Assembly: GCA_002428405.1 (NCBI GenBank)
Contig: DIWD01000070.1
Location: 27,307 to 54,459 of the forward strand
DNA from: a bacterium UBA6115
GTDB lineage: Bacteria > Bacillota_A > Clostridia > Christensenellales > Aristaeellaceae
DNA length: 27,153 bases
Direction: 5' to 3'
Shown: piece by piece, positions 8,092-15,687 of the stretch
Position numbering within the stretch: the stretch's first letter is position 1
Layout: each line of letters opens with the position of its first letter
Translations under genes and position numbers: made by a program
Notes under the pieces: model-generated
Database searches by the model: none
Told to the model about the DNA's origin: nothing
What the model saw: the letters and a program-made list of their open reading frames with translations, nothing else

Positions 8092-9285
8092 TCAGGGCTG
8101 GTTCACATTGAAGGTGTCAGTGACGATGTTCTCCATGAAGTCATTCCTGTCAAGGTCCGGGCCGACCCTGGTCTCAGCCAGGCCGAACCGGTAGCTGGAC
8201 TGCTCACTGTCCCTGGGTTCAACCTGAAACTGCTCATACCGATGCTGGGAAATATGCTTGAGGTAAGCTTCACGGGCCATTTCAAAGCCTGTCCGGCCAG
8301 AAAAGGCCGACAGCGGGATGTCCCAGTCCATTTCCAGCGCGTTCTCAGGGTAAAGGTGCAGATAGAGTTTGCTGACTTCATATACGCCGTACTGGTCCGC
8401 CGTTTTTGTAAATTTGCCTGCGTCCGCGGCGGCGTCAAACGCATACAGGGAGGCGTCCGCGCACATCCGGTGCATGCCGTGCCCGTATTCGCCGTCAAGG
8501 TCATGGGTGACAACCACCCGCGGCCTGTATTTCCTGAACAGTTCTGTGACGAAACCCTTGACCTTGCTCTTGCCGAACTGCGCGTAGGCCTCGCTGAGAT
8601 TCATGGAATAGCTGTCGTGAAATGGCCCGAACACCGGGTAGTTGCGCATGCCCATGGTCCACAGGGAATTGAGCAGTTCGCTCTGACGGGTGCGCGTGGC
8701 AAAACTCAGGGAGCAGGCAACGACATCAAGACGCCGCTCGCCCGCGTAGACCGGGATCGTTCCGCCGAAGAAAAGCGTTTCATCATCCGGGTGAGCGAAG
8801 AAAACCAACAGGTCACATGAATCATCCGGCTGCTGCCAAATCTGGACATAGGGGGGCACCTCGCCTGCGCCCAGGACAAATATCTCCTCCAGCCCGAACC
8901 ATTTCACGCTTTTTCCCGCTGGTTTCAGCCTCAGCTCGCTTGCGCCGGAAAGCGGAAGGTATTGGTGCATGAACGGGCCCGCCGGGTACTCGGTTTTTTT
9001 CCAGGTGCCTTTGACCTTCTGTTCCAGCGTCCACGCTCCCGGCTCCTCCATCCAGCACAGGTACAGGCCGTACGCTGGCTCCGGGCAGATGATGGTAACT
9101 GTTTTTCCGCCTGTCTCCCCGTTCCAGTAGCTATCCCAGTCCCGGTCATACAAGCGCTCCGTGGTCCAGCTTTTGGACGCGACGGTGATCCTGCACTGCG
9201 CCGTGATATCCTCCGCTTCCTGCGCCAGTGCCGGCATGGCAAGGATCAGGACGAAGAGAACCAGGGGAAGAAAGGCCTTTTTCAT
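8092..9285 (-). CDS. Secreted PIG-L (LmbE-like) family deacetylase
   Basis: The ATG at 9285 follows AAAGGAAAA. The 397-residue protein starts with a clear Sec signal peptide (1-21, cleavage after PALA). An N-terminal region (about 25-140) looks like a discoidin/F5-8C-type beta domain (WTTERLYDRDWDSYWNG, later SELRLKP). The PIG-L domain follows, with the zinc motif AHPDDE at 164-169 and HDLDGEYGHGMH at 261-272 supplying the remaining ligand. PIG-L enzymes remove N-acetyl groups from GlcNAc-containing glycans or small molecules. Most bacterial examples are cytoplasmic, so a secreted, possibly carbohydrate-binding one points to an extracellular glycan or wall substrate. It lies upstream of galE on the same transcript. 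Fold and catalytic motif are seen; the substrate is unknown. Confidence 0.87.
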   Translation of the reverse strand: MKKAFLPLVLFVLILAMPALAQEAEDITAQCRITVASKSWTTERLYDRDWDSYWNGETGGKTVTIICPEPAYGLYLCWMEEPGAWTLEQKVKGTWKKTEYPAGPFMHQYLPLSGASELRLKPAGKSVKWFGLEEIFVLGAGEVPPYVQIWQQPDDSCDLLVFFAHPDDETLFFGGTIPVYAGERRLDVVACSLSFATRTRQSELLNSLWTMGMRNYPVFGPFHDSYSMNLSEAYAQFGKSKVKGFVTELFRKYRPRVVVTHDLDGEYGHGMHRMCADASLYAFDAAADAGKFTKTADQYGVYEVSKLYLHLYPENALEMDWDIPLSAFSGRTGFEMAREAYLKHISQHRYEQFQVEPRDSEQSSYRFGLAETRVGPDLDRNDFMENIVTDTFNVNQP

Positions 9286-9315
9286 CCGTTTTCCTTTCAG
9301 GATTAACTTGTGTTC

Positions 9316-9344
9316 AGTATAGGGAGGGGGGATTTTGATGTCAA
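9316..9344 (-). promoter_or_regulatory. Promoter of the PIG-L deacetylase-galE unit
   Basis: Minus strand TTGACA (9344-9339), 17-base spacer, TATACT (9321-9316), ending 30 bases before the ATG. Confidence 0.72.
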
Positions 9345-9372
9345 GAAGGCCATGCAGTGCCTTGTCCGAAGA

Positions 9373-9401
9373 TTGACAGGGTTTTGGCGTAAAGGTAGAA
9401 T
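9373..9401 (+). promoter_or_regulatory. Promoter of the hexosamine-kinase-like gene
   Basis: TTGACA (9373-9378), 17-base spacer, TAGAAT (9396-9401), 37 bases before the ATG. It is back to back with the deacetylase promoter; the two -35 boxes are 28 bases apart. Confidence 0.7.
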
Positions 9402-9438
9402 AATGCTATGGTTTTCCGAGTGGATAAGGAGAATAGGC

Positions 9439-10551
9439 ATGGCATACAACCAGATCAAGAACATCCTTCCGCATTTCCGGTTTGAGGGACAGTTTGAATC
9501 CTCAAAAGAGCTGCAGTCCGGCAACATCCACAACACTTTCCTCCTGCATTACCGGCAGGACGGACAGGATTACCCCTATATTCTCCAGCGTTTCAACACC
9601 TATGTGTTCCGCAATCCCCAGCTGGTCATGCAGAATATCGCTGAGGTCACGCAGCACCTGAAAAAGAACATCCTCTTTCATGAAAAGAGCGCCAGCCGCC
9701 AGGTGCTGGAACTGGTGCGTACGATTAACGGCGAAGTGATGCATACTGATGAAGCGGGCGGGGTCTGGCGCGCCTATGACTATATTTCCGGCTCCCTGGC
9801 GCTGGATACGGTGGACAACTTGGGGCAGATGGAGGAAGTGGGCCGCGCTTTCGGGCGCTTCCAGCGCTATCTGGCCGACTTTCCCGCAAGCCGGCTTTTT
9901 GAATCCATTCCTGATTTCCACCACACCACAAAACGCTTCTATGCCTTTGTCCGCGCGCTGGATGAGAACCGGGCCGGCCGCGCGGAAGAAGTGGAAGAAG
10001 AGATCGAGTTCATATTTGAGCGCCGGCGCATGATGGGGGAGATCGTACGCCTGCTGGAAAAGAAGGTGCTTCCGCTTCGGGTCACGCACAATGACACCAA
10101 GTCCAACAACGTGTTGCTCGATGCGGTGAGCGGGAAAGCGTTGTGTGTCATTGACCTGGATACGGTGATGCCCGGGTCTTCGCTGTATGATTACGGGGAC
10201 GGCGTGCGTTTCGCCGCTTCCTCCGCAAAGGAAGACGAGAAAGATACCAGCCTGATCAGCCTGGACATGGAAAAAGCCCGCGCTTTCACGCGGGGATTCA
10301 TCATGGAAACCGCCGGGATCCTTTCGAGCGAGGAACTGCTTCGCCTGCCGCTGGGAATCAAGGTGATGACCTGTGAGCTGGCGATGCGCTTCCTGACTGA
10401 CTATTTAAACGGGGATCTTTACTTCAAGGTCAACGCGCCGGACCATAACCTCATCCGCGCCCGGGCGCAGATAGCGCTGATGAGGGATGTGGAAAGGAAA
10501 GAAGAGGAACTGGCGGATATGGCGGCGAGCGATGTCATCCGCTATACCTGA
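9439..10551 (+). CDS. Phosphotransferase of the N-acetylhexosamine 1-kinase (NahK) type
   Basis: The frame opens earlier, but the ATG at 9439 is preceded by AAGGAG with an 8-base spacer and lies downstream of the promoter at 9373-9401. The 370-residue protein has the aminoglycoside-phosphotransferase/choline-kinase fold. The catalytic loop is H217-N-D219-T-K-S-N-N223, and the metal-binding motif is VIDLDTVMPGSSLYDYGD (from 237). The HNDTKxNN and IDLDTVMPG wording is typical of NahK from the galacto-N-biose/lacto-N-biose pathway, which phosphorylates GlcNAc or GalNAc at C1. The nearby galE fits such a pathway, but the phosphorylase and uridylyltransferase are not in this window. The 3' end overlaps the convergent thiamine diphosphokinase gene by 10 bases. 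The kinase family is secure; the sugar is inference. Confidence 0.82.
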   Translation: MAYNQIKNILPHFRFEGQFESSKELQSGNIHNTFLLHYRQDGQDYPYILQRFNTYVFRNPQLVMQNIAEVTQHLKKNILFHEKSASRQVLELVRTINGEVMHTDEAGGVWRAYDYISGSLALDTVDNLGQMEEVGRAFGRFQRYLADFPASRLFESIPDFHHTTKRFYAFVRALDENRAGRAEEVEEEIEFIFERRRMMGEIVRLLEKKVLPLRVTHNDTKSNNVLLDAVSGKALCVIDLDTVMPGSSLYDYGDGVRFAASSAKEDEKDTSLISLDMEKARAFTRGFIMETAGILSSEELLRLPLGIKVMTCELAMRFLTDYLNGDLYFKVNAPDHNLIRARAQIALMRDVERKEEELADMAASDVIRYT

Positions 10552-11174
10552 ACCCCCGGCTGCAAAATGGTCACGATGAGCGTGCCAAAACGCACAAGGA
10601 CCTTCACGGGGCCGCCCGTTGCCTCATTGCTGACCCCCAGCGGCGTGAAAGGGTCGATCGCCGCCTCATTCAAGGGGTAACGAAGACCATGCAGAGTGAC
10701 GCCTTTTGCTTCGCCTCCCCAGGCGAACACGGACACGCGGATGCCTTTGGACAGAGGCGGCAGGGTCAGGATGCCGCCGGACACACTCAGGGCGGTCAGT
10801 TCCGGCGCGATGATGATCCCGCGCATGCCTTCCCTGCTCAGACCCGCAAGCAGTTGGAAGTTGGCCAGGCTTTGATCGAGCCGGCCGCCCAAGGCGCCAT
10901 ACAGCTTGAACCGCCTGTACCCGCGCGCCTGAAGCAGGCGGATGGCCAGCGCCATGTCTGTCAGGTCCTTGCTCCTTGGAAAACGCAGGCTGGCGATCCC
11001 CCCGGGCAGGCCGGTGATGGAATCCATGTCGCCGATCACCAGGGCAGGCCTGATGCCAAATTGCCTGAGTGAAACGTAACCGCCGTCGGCCGCGATGACT
11101 GTGTCTGATGCCCGCGGGGCAAAGCCCCGGGGAGTAAACGCTCCCGCCCCCGTGATGTACGCTGTTTTTTCCAC
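10542..11174 (-). CDS. thiN: Thiamine diphosphokinase
   Basis: A GTG start at 11174 follows GGGAGGAAGCATAG; the family's N-terminal pattern begins there (MEKTAYITGAG). The 210-residue product has the family motifs DTVIAADGG, GDMDS, a KDLTDMALAI segment and GGRLDQSLAN. The C-terminal beta domain includes SNEATGG. It transfers pyrophosphate from ATP to thiamine to make thiamine diphosphate in the cytoplasm. It stands alone here, divergent from radA across 66 bases and tail-to-tail with the kinase gene. A TATACT at 11199-11194 could be its -10, but no good -35 is visible. Length and motifs are complete. Confidence 0.93.
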   Translation of the reverse strand: MEKTAYITGAGAFTPRGFAPRASDTVIAADGGYVSLRQFGIRPALVIGDMDSITGLPGGIASLRFPRSKDLTDMALAIRLLQARGYRRFKLYGALGGRLDQSLANFQLLAGLSREGMRGIIIAPELTALSVSGGILTLPPLSKGIRVSVFAWGGEAKGVTLHGLRYPLNEAAIDPFTPLGVSNEATGGPVKVLVRFGTLIVTILQPGVQV

Positions 11175-11240
11175 CTATGCTTCCTCCCGACAAAGTATAC
11201 CCTGAACAATCCGCCATAACATGACGGGAAAGGACTCCTT

Positions 11241-12647
11241 TTGAAAAAGAAAACCTTGTATACCTGCACTGCCTGCGGTTTTGAATCCCCGCGTTGGTAT
11301 GGCAAATGCCCGGGATGCGAAGCCTGGAACACGCTGGAGGAAACCCTGGAGCCAATGGGGACGTCTGCCGTAAAGGCCACCCAGAAACGCCAGGGCGGCA
11401 CAGGCTCGCCTGTTCAGGAGCTTTCAGAGGTTACCGCGGATGAAACCATCCACCAGACCACCGGCATCTCTGAGTTTGACCGTGTCCTGGGCGGCGGTAT
11501 CGTTGAGGGCTCCCTGCTGCTCATCGGCGGTGAGCCGGGCGTCGGTAAAAGCACCCTGCTGCTTCAAGTATGCGCCAATCTGGCGCGGCTGGGCAAGCGC
11601 GTGCTGTATGTGACGGGGGAGGAGAGCACGCGGCAGATCAAGCTGCGCGCGCAGCGCCTGGGCGCGGGACAGGACAAGGTGATGATCCTGTCCGAGAATG
11701 CCATGGACGCCGTGGAGGAGAAAATGAATGCCTATGCGCCGGAATACGCGGTGGTCGACTCCATCCAGACCATGTACCGCCCCGATATGGCGTCGGCTCC
11801 GGGTTCCGTCAGCCAGGTGCGGGAAAGCGCGTCCATCCTGATGCGCTATGCGAAAACATCAGGATGCGCGGTCTTCCTGGTCGGCCATGTCACCAAGGAG
11901 GGCGCCATCGCAGGGCCCCGTGTGTTGGAACACATGGTGGATGTCGTGCTGTATTTTGAGGGGGATTACCGAAGGGAATACCGGCTGCTGCGGGCAAACA
12001 AGAACCGCTTCGGCTCAGTGAAGGAACTGGGCCTGTTTGAAATGACCGGCGAAGGCATGCGCACAGTCGAAAACGCTTCGGAAACCCTCCTGCGCGACCG
12101 CGCGCCCGGCATCTCGGGCTCTGTTGTTTTCTGCGGCATGGAAGGCAGCCGGCCTATTCTGGTGGATTTGCAGGCGCTGGCGGCCCAGAGCTTTTACCCC
12201 TCTCCCAAGCGCACCGTCAATGGCATGGATCAGGGCCGCGTGGCGCTGCTGCTGGCGGTCCTGGAAAAGCGGGCAGGGCTGAGGCTGTACAACCAGGATG
12301 TTTATATCAACGTTGCCGGCGGACTGAGCCTGGATGAACCGGCGGCTGATTTGGCCCTTTGCCTGGCGGTCGCTTCCTCCCTGTCGGATAAGACCCTTCC
12401 GGCTGACGTGGCGGCGATGGGTGAAGTGGGGCTGCTGGGCGAGGTGCGGCCCGTTGCTCACATGGACCGCAGGCTGGCCGAATGCGCCCGCCTTGGCTTT
12501 GAGCAGGTCATCTGTCCCAGGGACCGGCTGGGCAAACTGAAGCCGCCCAAAGGCATGCGCCTGATCCCGGTCTCCACCCTCTCCCAGGCGGTCGCGGCGC
12601 TGCACCTGCTGGCCGTCGGGACGGAAAAGGGAAGCGGCGTGCAATAA
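11241..12647 (+). CDS. radA: DNA repair protein RadA (Sms)
   Basis: A TTG start at 11241 follows AAAGGA and puts the zinc finger at its usual place. The protein has 468 residues, close to the family norm. The N-terminal C4 zinc finger is C9-x2-C12 and C23-x2-C26. The RecA-like domain has a Walker A GGEPGVGKST (about 96-105), VDSIQTMYRPD and the RadA-specific K254-N-R-F-G258 motif. A Lon-protease-like domain without known proteolytic activity fills the C-terminal third (QDVYINVAGGLSLDEPAADL). RadA helps branch migration in recombinational repair and transformation. It is followed by a separately promoted gene. No clear promoter is visible upstream, although the 66-base gap to the divergent GTG must hold one. 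Confidence 0.96.
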   Translation: MKKKTLYTCTACGFESPRWYGKCPGCEAWNTLEETLEPMGTSAVKATQKRQGGTGSPVQELSEVTADETIHQTTGISEFDRVLGGGIVEGSLLLIGGEPGVGKSTLLLQVCANLARLGKRVLYVTGEESTRQIKLRAQRLGAGQDKVMILSENAMDAVEEKMNAYAPEYAVVDSIQTMYRPDMASAPGSVSQVRESASILMRYAKTSGCAVFLVGHVTKEGAIAGPRVLEHMVDVVLYFEGDYRREYRLLRANKNRFGSVKELGLFEMTGEGMRTVENASETLLRDRAPGISGSVVFCGMEGSRPILVDLQALAAQSFYPSPKRTVNGMDQGRVALLLAVLEKRAGLRLYNQDVYINVAGGLSLDEPAADLALCLAVASSLSDKTLPADVAAMGEVGLLGEVRPVAHMDRRLAECARLGFEQVICPRDRLGKLKPPKGMRLIPVSTLSQAVAALHLLAVGTEKGSGVQ

Positions 12648-12686
12648 AACATTCAAGACCGTCATAAAAAAGATATTAAATTTTCA

Positions 12687-12715
12687 TTGCATGACCGGTG
12701 CGGATGGGGTATATT
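12687..12715 (+). promoter_or_regulatory. Promoter of the four-repeat peptidoglycan-binding gene
   Basis: TTGCAT (12687-12692), 17-base spacer, TATATT (12710-12715), leaving a leader of about 45 bases. A 12-base direct repeat, ATTGACAACAGA, occurs at 12713-12724 and 12742-12753 around and after the start point. Confidence 0.5.
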
Positions 12716-12767
12716 GACAACAGATATCAAAGTACTTTTCCATTGACAACAGAGAGGGGTGTAACCC

Positions 12768-13829
12768 ATGAAAAAACGTTTGCTGGCAGGCTTTGTATGT
12801 GCTTTGCTTTTGATGAGCATCGCGCTGACTCCTGTGCTGGCTGAAAACCTGAAGTACGGAGCAGAGGGCAGTCAGGTCGCGCAGGCGCAGACCCGACTGG
12901 CCCAACTAGGCTTCTATACAGGGGTGGCGGATGGCAAGTTCGGCTATACCACCTTCCTGGCGGTCAAGGGTTTCCAGGCGAAAAACGCTTTGACGGTCGA
13001 TGGGGTCATCGGAGAGGCGACCGTGCTGAAACTCTATAGAACCGGTGCAATCAATAAAGCCGGCGCGGCTGATGCCTCTGCCTGGAGCCTGCGCGTGTCC
13101 TATGGCGCTACCGGTCCGGCGGTCAGCCTGGTGCAGGAATGGCTTCGCGGCCTGAACTACTACAGCGGACCGGTGGAAGCCAAGTTCGGCTACTCCACTT
13201 TCCTGGCTGTGAAGGATTTTCAACAAAACAATGCGCTGACTGCTGACGGCGTAGTAGGTCCGCTGACCTGGGTCCGCCTGCAGGATCCGGCAGCGGTACC
13301 CAAGCCCGTTGTCCCCGTACCTTCCGTGACCCCTGGCCCGACGGCAACCCCGACGGCAGCGCCACCGCTGCGCATCGCCTATGGGGATTCTGGGGCACTG
13401 GTGCTCCAGATCCAGACACAGCTGACCGCGCTGGGGTATTACAGCGGAGTCGTTGATGGAAAATTCGGCTTTGCCACCTATCGGGCCGTGCGGGATTTCC
13501 AGAAGGTCAACACCCTGAAGGTGGACGGTGTGGTCGGCGCCCTGACCTGGGCGAAGCTGTTTGACCCGGCTGCGCTGCCCAAACCTACCGCTGCTCCCAC
13601 CGCGGCGGTACTGCGCCTGCAATATGGCGATGAGGGTGCCCTGGTTGTCCAGGTTCAGACAAAACTGGCCGCGCTGGGGTATTATGAGCTGACCATCGAC
13701 GGGAAGTTTGGTTATTCCACTTACCTGGCCGTCCGCGCTTTCCAGGCGAAGAATGCTTTGAAAGTGGACGGCATTGTCGGGCAGCTGACCTGGGACAAAA
13801 TGATGAGCCCGGGCGCCATTGCAAAATAA
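12768..13829 (+). CDS. Secreted protein of four PG_binding_1 repeats
   Basis: The ATG at 12768 follows GAGAGGGG. The 353-residue protein has a signal peptide (1-26, cleavage after PVLA) and then four peptidoglycan-binding domains at about 28-93, 107-172, 201-269 and 280-348. Each repeat shows the pattern YG..G..V...Q..L..LGYY.G..DGKFGY.T..AV..FQ..N.L.VDG.VG..TW. Pro/Thr/Ala linkers (for example PGPTATPTAAPP) separate repeats 2-3 and 3-4. There is no catalytic domain, so it is likely a wall-binding or structural protein. It has its own promoter and terminator. Repeats 1 and 4 are nearly alike in the FQAKNAL segment, which suggests duplication within the gene. Confidence 0.88.
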   Translation: MKKRLLAGFVCALLLMSIALTPVLAENLKYGAEGSQVAQAQTRLAQLGFYTGVADGKFGYTTFLAVKGFQAKNALTVDGVIGEATVLKLYRTGAINKAGAADASAWSLRVSYGATGPAVSLVQEWLRGLNYYSGPVEAKFGYSTFLAVKDFQQNNALTADGVVGPLTWVRLQDPAAVPKPVVPVPSVTPGPTATPTAAPPLRIAYGDSGALVLQIQTQLTALGYYSGVVDGKFGFATYRAVRDFQKVNTLKVDGVVGALTWAKLFDPAALPKPTAAPTAAVLRLQYGDEGALVVQVQTKLAALGYYELTIDGKFGYSTYLAVRAFQAKNALKVDGIVGQLTWDKMMSPGAIAK

Positions 13830-13869
13830 ACCGAGGCTGTTCGCCGATTAACATTTTTCATCGCGTATG

Positions 13870-13904
13870 GCAGCCTGCTTTCATGCAGGCTGCTGTTTTG
13901 TTTT
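13870..13904 (+). terminator. Rho-independent terminator of the four-repeat gene
   Basis: GCAGCCTGC (13870-13878), loop TTTCAT, GCAGGCTGC (13885-13893), then TGTTTTGTTTT. It isolates the pot operon from upstream transcription. Confidence 0.88.
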
Positions 13905-13923
13905 CCAGATATCCAAAACCGGA

Positions 13924-13937
13924 TTTCCAGCTGGAAA
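13924..13937. promoter_or_regulatory. Palindrome upstream of the pot operon promoter
   Basis: TTTCCAGCTGGAAA is a perfect 14-base palindrome ending 3 bases before the -35 box. A further TTTTCCAG half-site lies at 13901-13908. This is a possible activator site, with no known match. Confidence 0.35.
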
Positions 13938-13940
13938 ATA

Positions 13941-13969
13941 TTGACATGCAATCCATCCGGTGGTTTAAT
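13941..13969 (+). promoter_or_regulatory. Promoter of the regulator-potABCD operon
   Basis: TTGACA (13941-13946), 17-base spacer, TTTAAT (13964-13969). Transcription would start near 13976, immediately before the palindrome at 13984-14002. Confidence 0.75.
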
Positions 13970-13983
13970 GATACCTGTCATAT

Positions 13984-14002
13984 TGTTTAGCAATGCTAAA
14001 CA
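13984..14002. promoter_or_regulatory. Putative operator of the pot operon
   Basis: TGTTTAGC-AAT-GCTAAACA is a perfect 8+3+8 inverted repeat just downstream of the expected transcription start and before the regulator's GTG. The position suits autorepression by the HTH-cupin protein encoded next. That is inference from position and symmetry. Confidence 0.6.
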
Positions 14003-14008
14003 CCAGAC

Positions 14009-14014
14009 GGGAGG
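14009..14014 (+). promoter_or_regulatory. Ribosome binding site that fixes the regulator start
   Basis: GGGAGG lies five bases before the GTG at 14020. The upstream in-frame ATG at 13993 has no such site and lies inside the operator palindrome, so GTG is the better start. Confidence 0.7.
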
Positions 14015-14019
14015 ACAAC

Positions 14020-14562
14020 GTGGACATCGGCGGAACACTGCGCAGTCTGAGGCTGGCGCGCAACCTGACACAGGAAGACCTTGCGGACCGGTGTGAACTG
14101 AGCAAGGGCTTTATTTCCCAGGTTGAGAACAACCTCACCTCGCCCTCTATCGCGACCCTCAAAGATCTGATTGAGTGCCTCGGTTCCAGCCTCCGGCAGT
14201 TTTTCAGCGAAAGCCCGCCTGAAAAAATCGTCTTCACCAAGGATGACATGTTTGAAAAGGTGGATGAGGAACTGCTCAAGGGAAACATTGTCTGGCTCAT
14301 CCCGGACGCGCAGAAAAACCGTATGGAACCCATTCTGGTCACCCTGGGGCCGGGAGGGCGGACATCGGAGTTCCCGGCGCATGGGGGGGAAGAGTTTGGC
14401 TATATCCTTGAGGGGAACATCCTCCTGAATGCCGGGCGGGCACGTTATCCCATTTCCAAGGGGGAAAGTTTCTGCCTTCATCCGGATGCGCCGCATTTCA
14501 TTGAAAACACAGGCAGCCAGGAGGCTTGTTTTCTGTGGGCCTCTACACCGCCTACATTTTAG
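14020..14562 (+). CDS. HTH (XRE)-cupin transcriptional regulator of the pot operon
   Basis: Starting at the GTG (14020) gives 180 residues beginning MDIGGTLRSLRLARNLTQED, the usual beginning of this family. Residues 6-61 are an XRE-type helix-turn-helix (SKGFISQVENNLTSPSIATL is the recognition region). Residues about 100-180 form a cupin_2 barrel (EEFGYILEGNI and HPDAPHFIENTG). Proteins of this build, including PuuR, control polyamine genes and probably sense the ligand through the cupin. It is the first gene of the operon. The TAG stop is merged with the ribosome site of potA (TAGGAG), and a perfect palindrome lies in its leader. Function as pot regulator is inferred from position and family. 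Confidence 0.9.
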   Translation: MDIGGTLRSLRLARNLTQEDLADRCELSKGFISQVENNLTSPSIATLKDLIECLGSSLRQFFSESPPEKIVFTKDDMFEKVDEELLKGNIVWLIPDAQKNRMEPILVTLGPGGRTSEFPAHGGEEFGYILEGNILLNAGRARYPISKGESFCLHPDAPHFIENTGSQEACFLWASTPPTF

Positions 14563-14574
14563 GAGATATCTTAC

Positions 14575-15687
14575 ATGCTGGAGGAAGTCATGCTGGAAAG
14601 GCCAAGGCTGATCAACCTGGAGAATGTATCCAAGGAGTTTGACGGGATCACCGTCCTCTCAGACATCAATTTGTTCATCCGTAAAAACGAGTTTGTCACG
14701 CTTCTTGGGCCCTCCGGCTGTGGAAAGACTACAACCCTTCGCATCATTGGCGGATTTGAAACACCATCCTCTGGCCGGGTGCTCTTTGATGGGCAGGACA
14801 TCACTCGCTTGCCGCCCTATAAGCGCCGTGTCAACACGGTGTTTCAGAAATATGCGCTGTTTCCGCACCTGAATGTGTTTGAGAACATTGCATTCGGCCT
14901 GAGGGTTGCCAAACGGCCCAACGACGAAATCAGGATGAAGGTCGAAAAGATGCTGGACCTGGTCAACCTGCGCGAATACGGCAAGCGCCGTGTGGACAGC
15001 CTGTCCGGCGGCCAGCAGCAGCGTATCGCCATCGCGCGGGCATTGATCAACGAGCCGGAGGTGCTCCTGCTGGATGAGCCGCTGGCCGCGCTGGATTTGA
15101 AACTGCGCCAGGAAATGCAGCTTGAACTGAAACGGATGCAGAAGAGTTTGGGAATCACTTTCATTTATGTCACACATGACCAGGAAGAAGCGCTGACGAT
15201 GTCTGACATCATCGTGGTGATGAAGGACGGGCTGATCCAGCAGATCGGCACCCCCAAGGATGTATATGATGAGCCCAAAAGCGCCTTCATAGCGAATTTT
15301 ATCGGACAATCCAACATCATCAGGGGCAGCATGGTGCACGATGAGCTGGTTCATTTCTGCGGCGCGGATTTTCCTTGCGTGGACAAGGGTTTTGGCAGCG
15401 ATGTGCCTGTAGACGTACTCATCCGGCCGGAAGATCTGCAGATTGTCGGGGATCAGGAGGGGAAGCTGTCAGGCATCGTGCGCAGCGCTCTGTTCAAGGG
15501 CGTTCACTACGAGATGATGATTGACTCGTCCGGGATGCTCTTCAAAGTGCATTCCACCGTCATGCAGCCGGAGGGATCAACCGTTGGGCTTGACGTCATC
15601 CCCTTCAATATCCATATCATGAAGCCGATGCCGTTGGAGGACATGTCTGAGGAAAGGACAGAGGAACCGGAGGCCGCGGCCATATGA
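14575..15687 (+). CDS. potA: Spermidine/putrescine ABC transporter ATP-binding protein
   Basis: The ATG at 14575 follows AGGAGA; a second ATG at 14590 behind GGAGG is an equally possible start that would shorten the protein by five residues. The 370-residue ATPase has Walker A GPSGCGKT (45-52), the signature LSGGQQQR (143-150), Walker B VLLLDEP (163-169), the switch His in YVTHDQEEA, and a C-terminal TOBE domain (about 245-355). Length and motifs match PotA, which powers polyamine uptake at the inner face of the membrane. Its stop overlaps the potB start as ATGA. The C-terminal 15 residues are Glu-rich and variable. Confidence 0.95.
   Translation: MLEEVMLERPRLINLENVSKEFDGITVLSDINLFIRKNEFVTLLGPSGCGKTTTLRIIGGFETPSSGRVLFDGQDITRLPPYKRRVNTVFQKYALFPHLNVFENIAFGLRVAKRPNDEIRMKVEKMLDLVNLREYGKRRVDSLSGGQQQRIAIARALINEPEVLLLDEPLAALDLKLRQEMQLELKRMQKSLGITFIYVTHDQEEALTMSDIIVVMKDGLIQQIGTPKDVYDEPKSAFIANFIGQSNIIRGSMVHDELVHFCGADFPCVDKGFGSDVPVDVLIRPEDLQIVGDQEGKLSGIVRSALFKGVHYEMMIDSSGMLFKVHSTVMQPEGSTVGLDVIPFNIHIMKPMPLEDMSEERTEEPEAAAI

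Noticed and set aside
11194..11199. TATACT as -10 of the thiamine diphosphokinase gene
   Set aside because: The expected -35 region holds nothing close to TTGACA and the leader would be only about a dozen bases; not listed as a feature.
12840..13820. Regularly spaced similar DNA blocks as a CRISPR-like or tandem array
   Set aside because: The similarity follows codons and encodes peptidoglycan-binding repeats of about 66 residues; it is protein-level repetition.
13993..14019. ATG at 13993 as the start of the HTH-cupin gene
   Set aside because: No ribosome site, it lies in the centre of the palindrome, and the family sequence begins at the GTG (14020).
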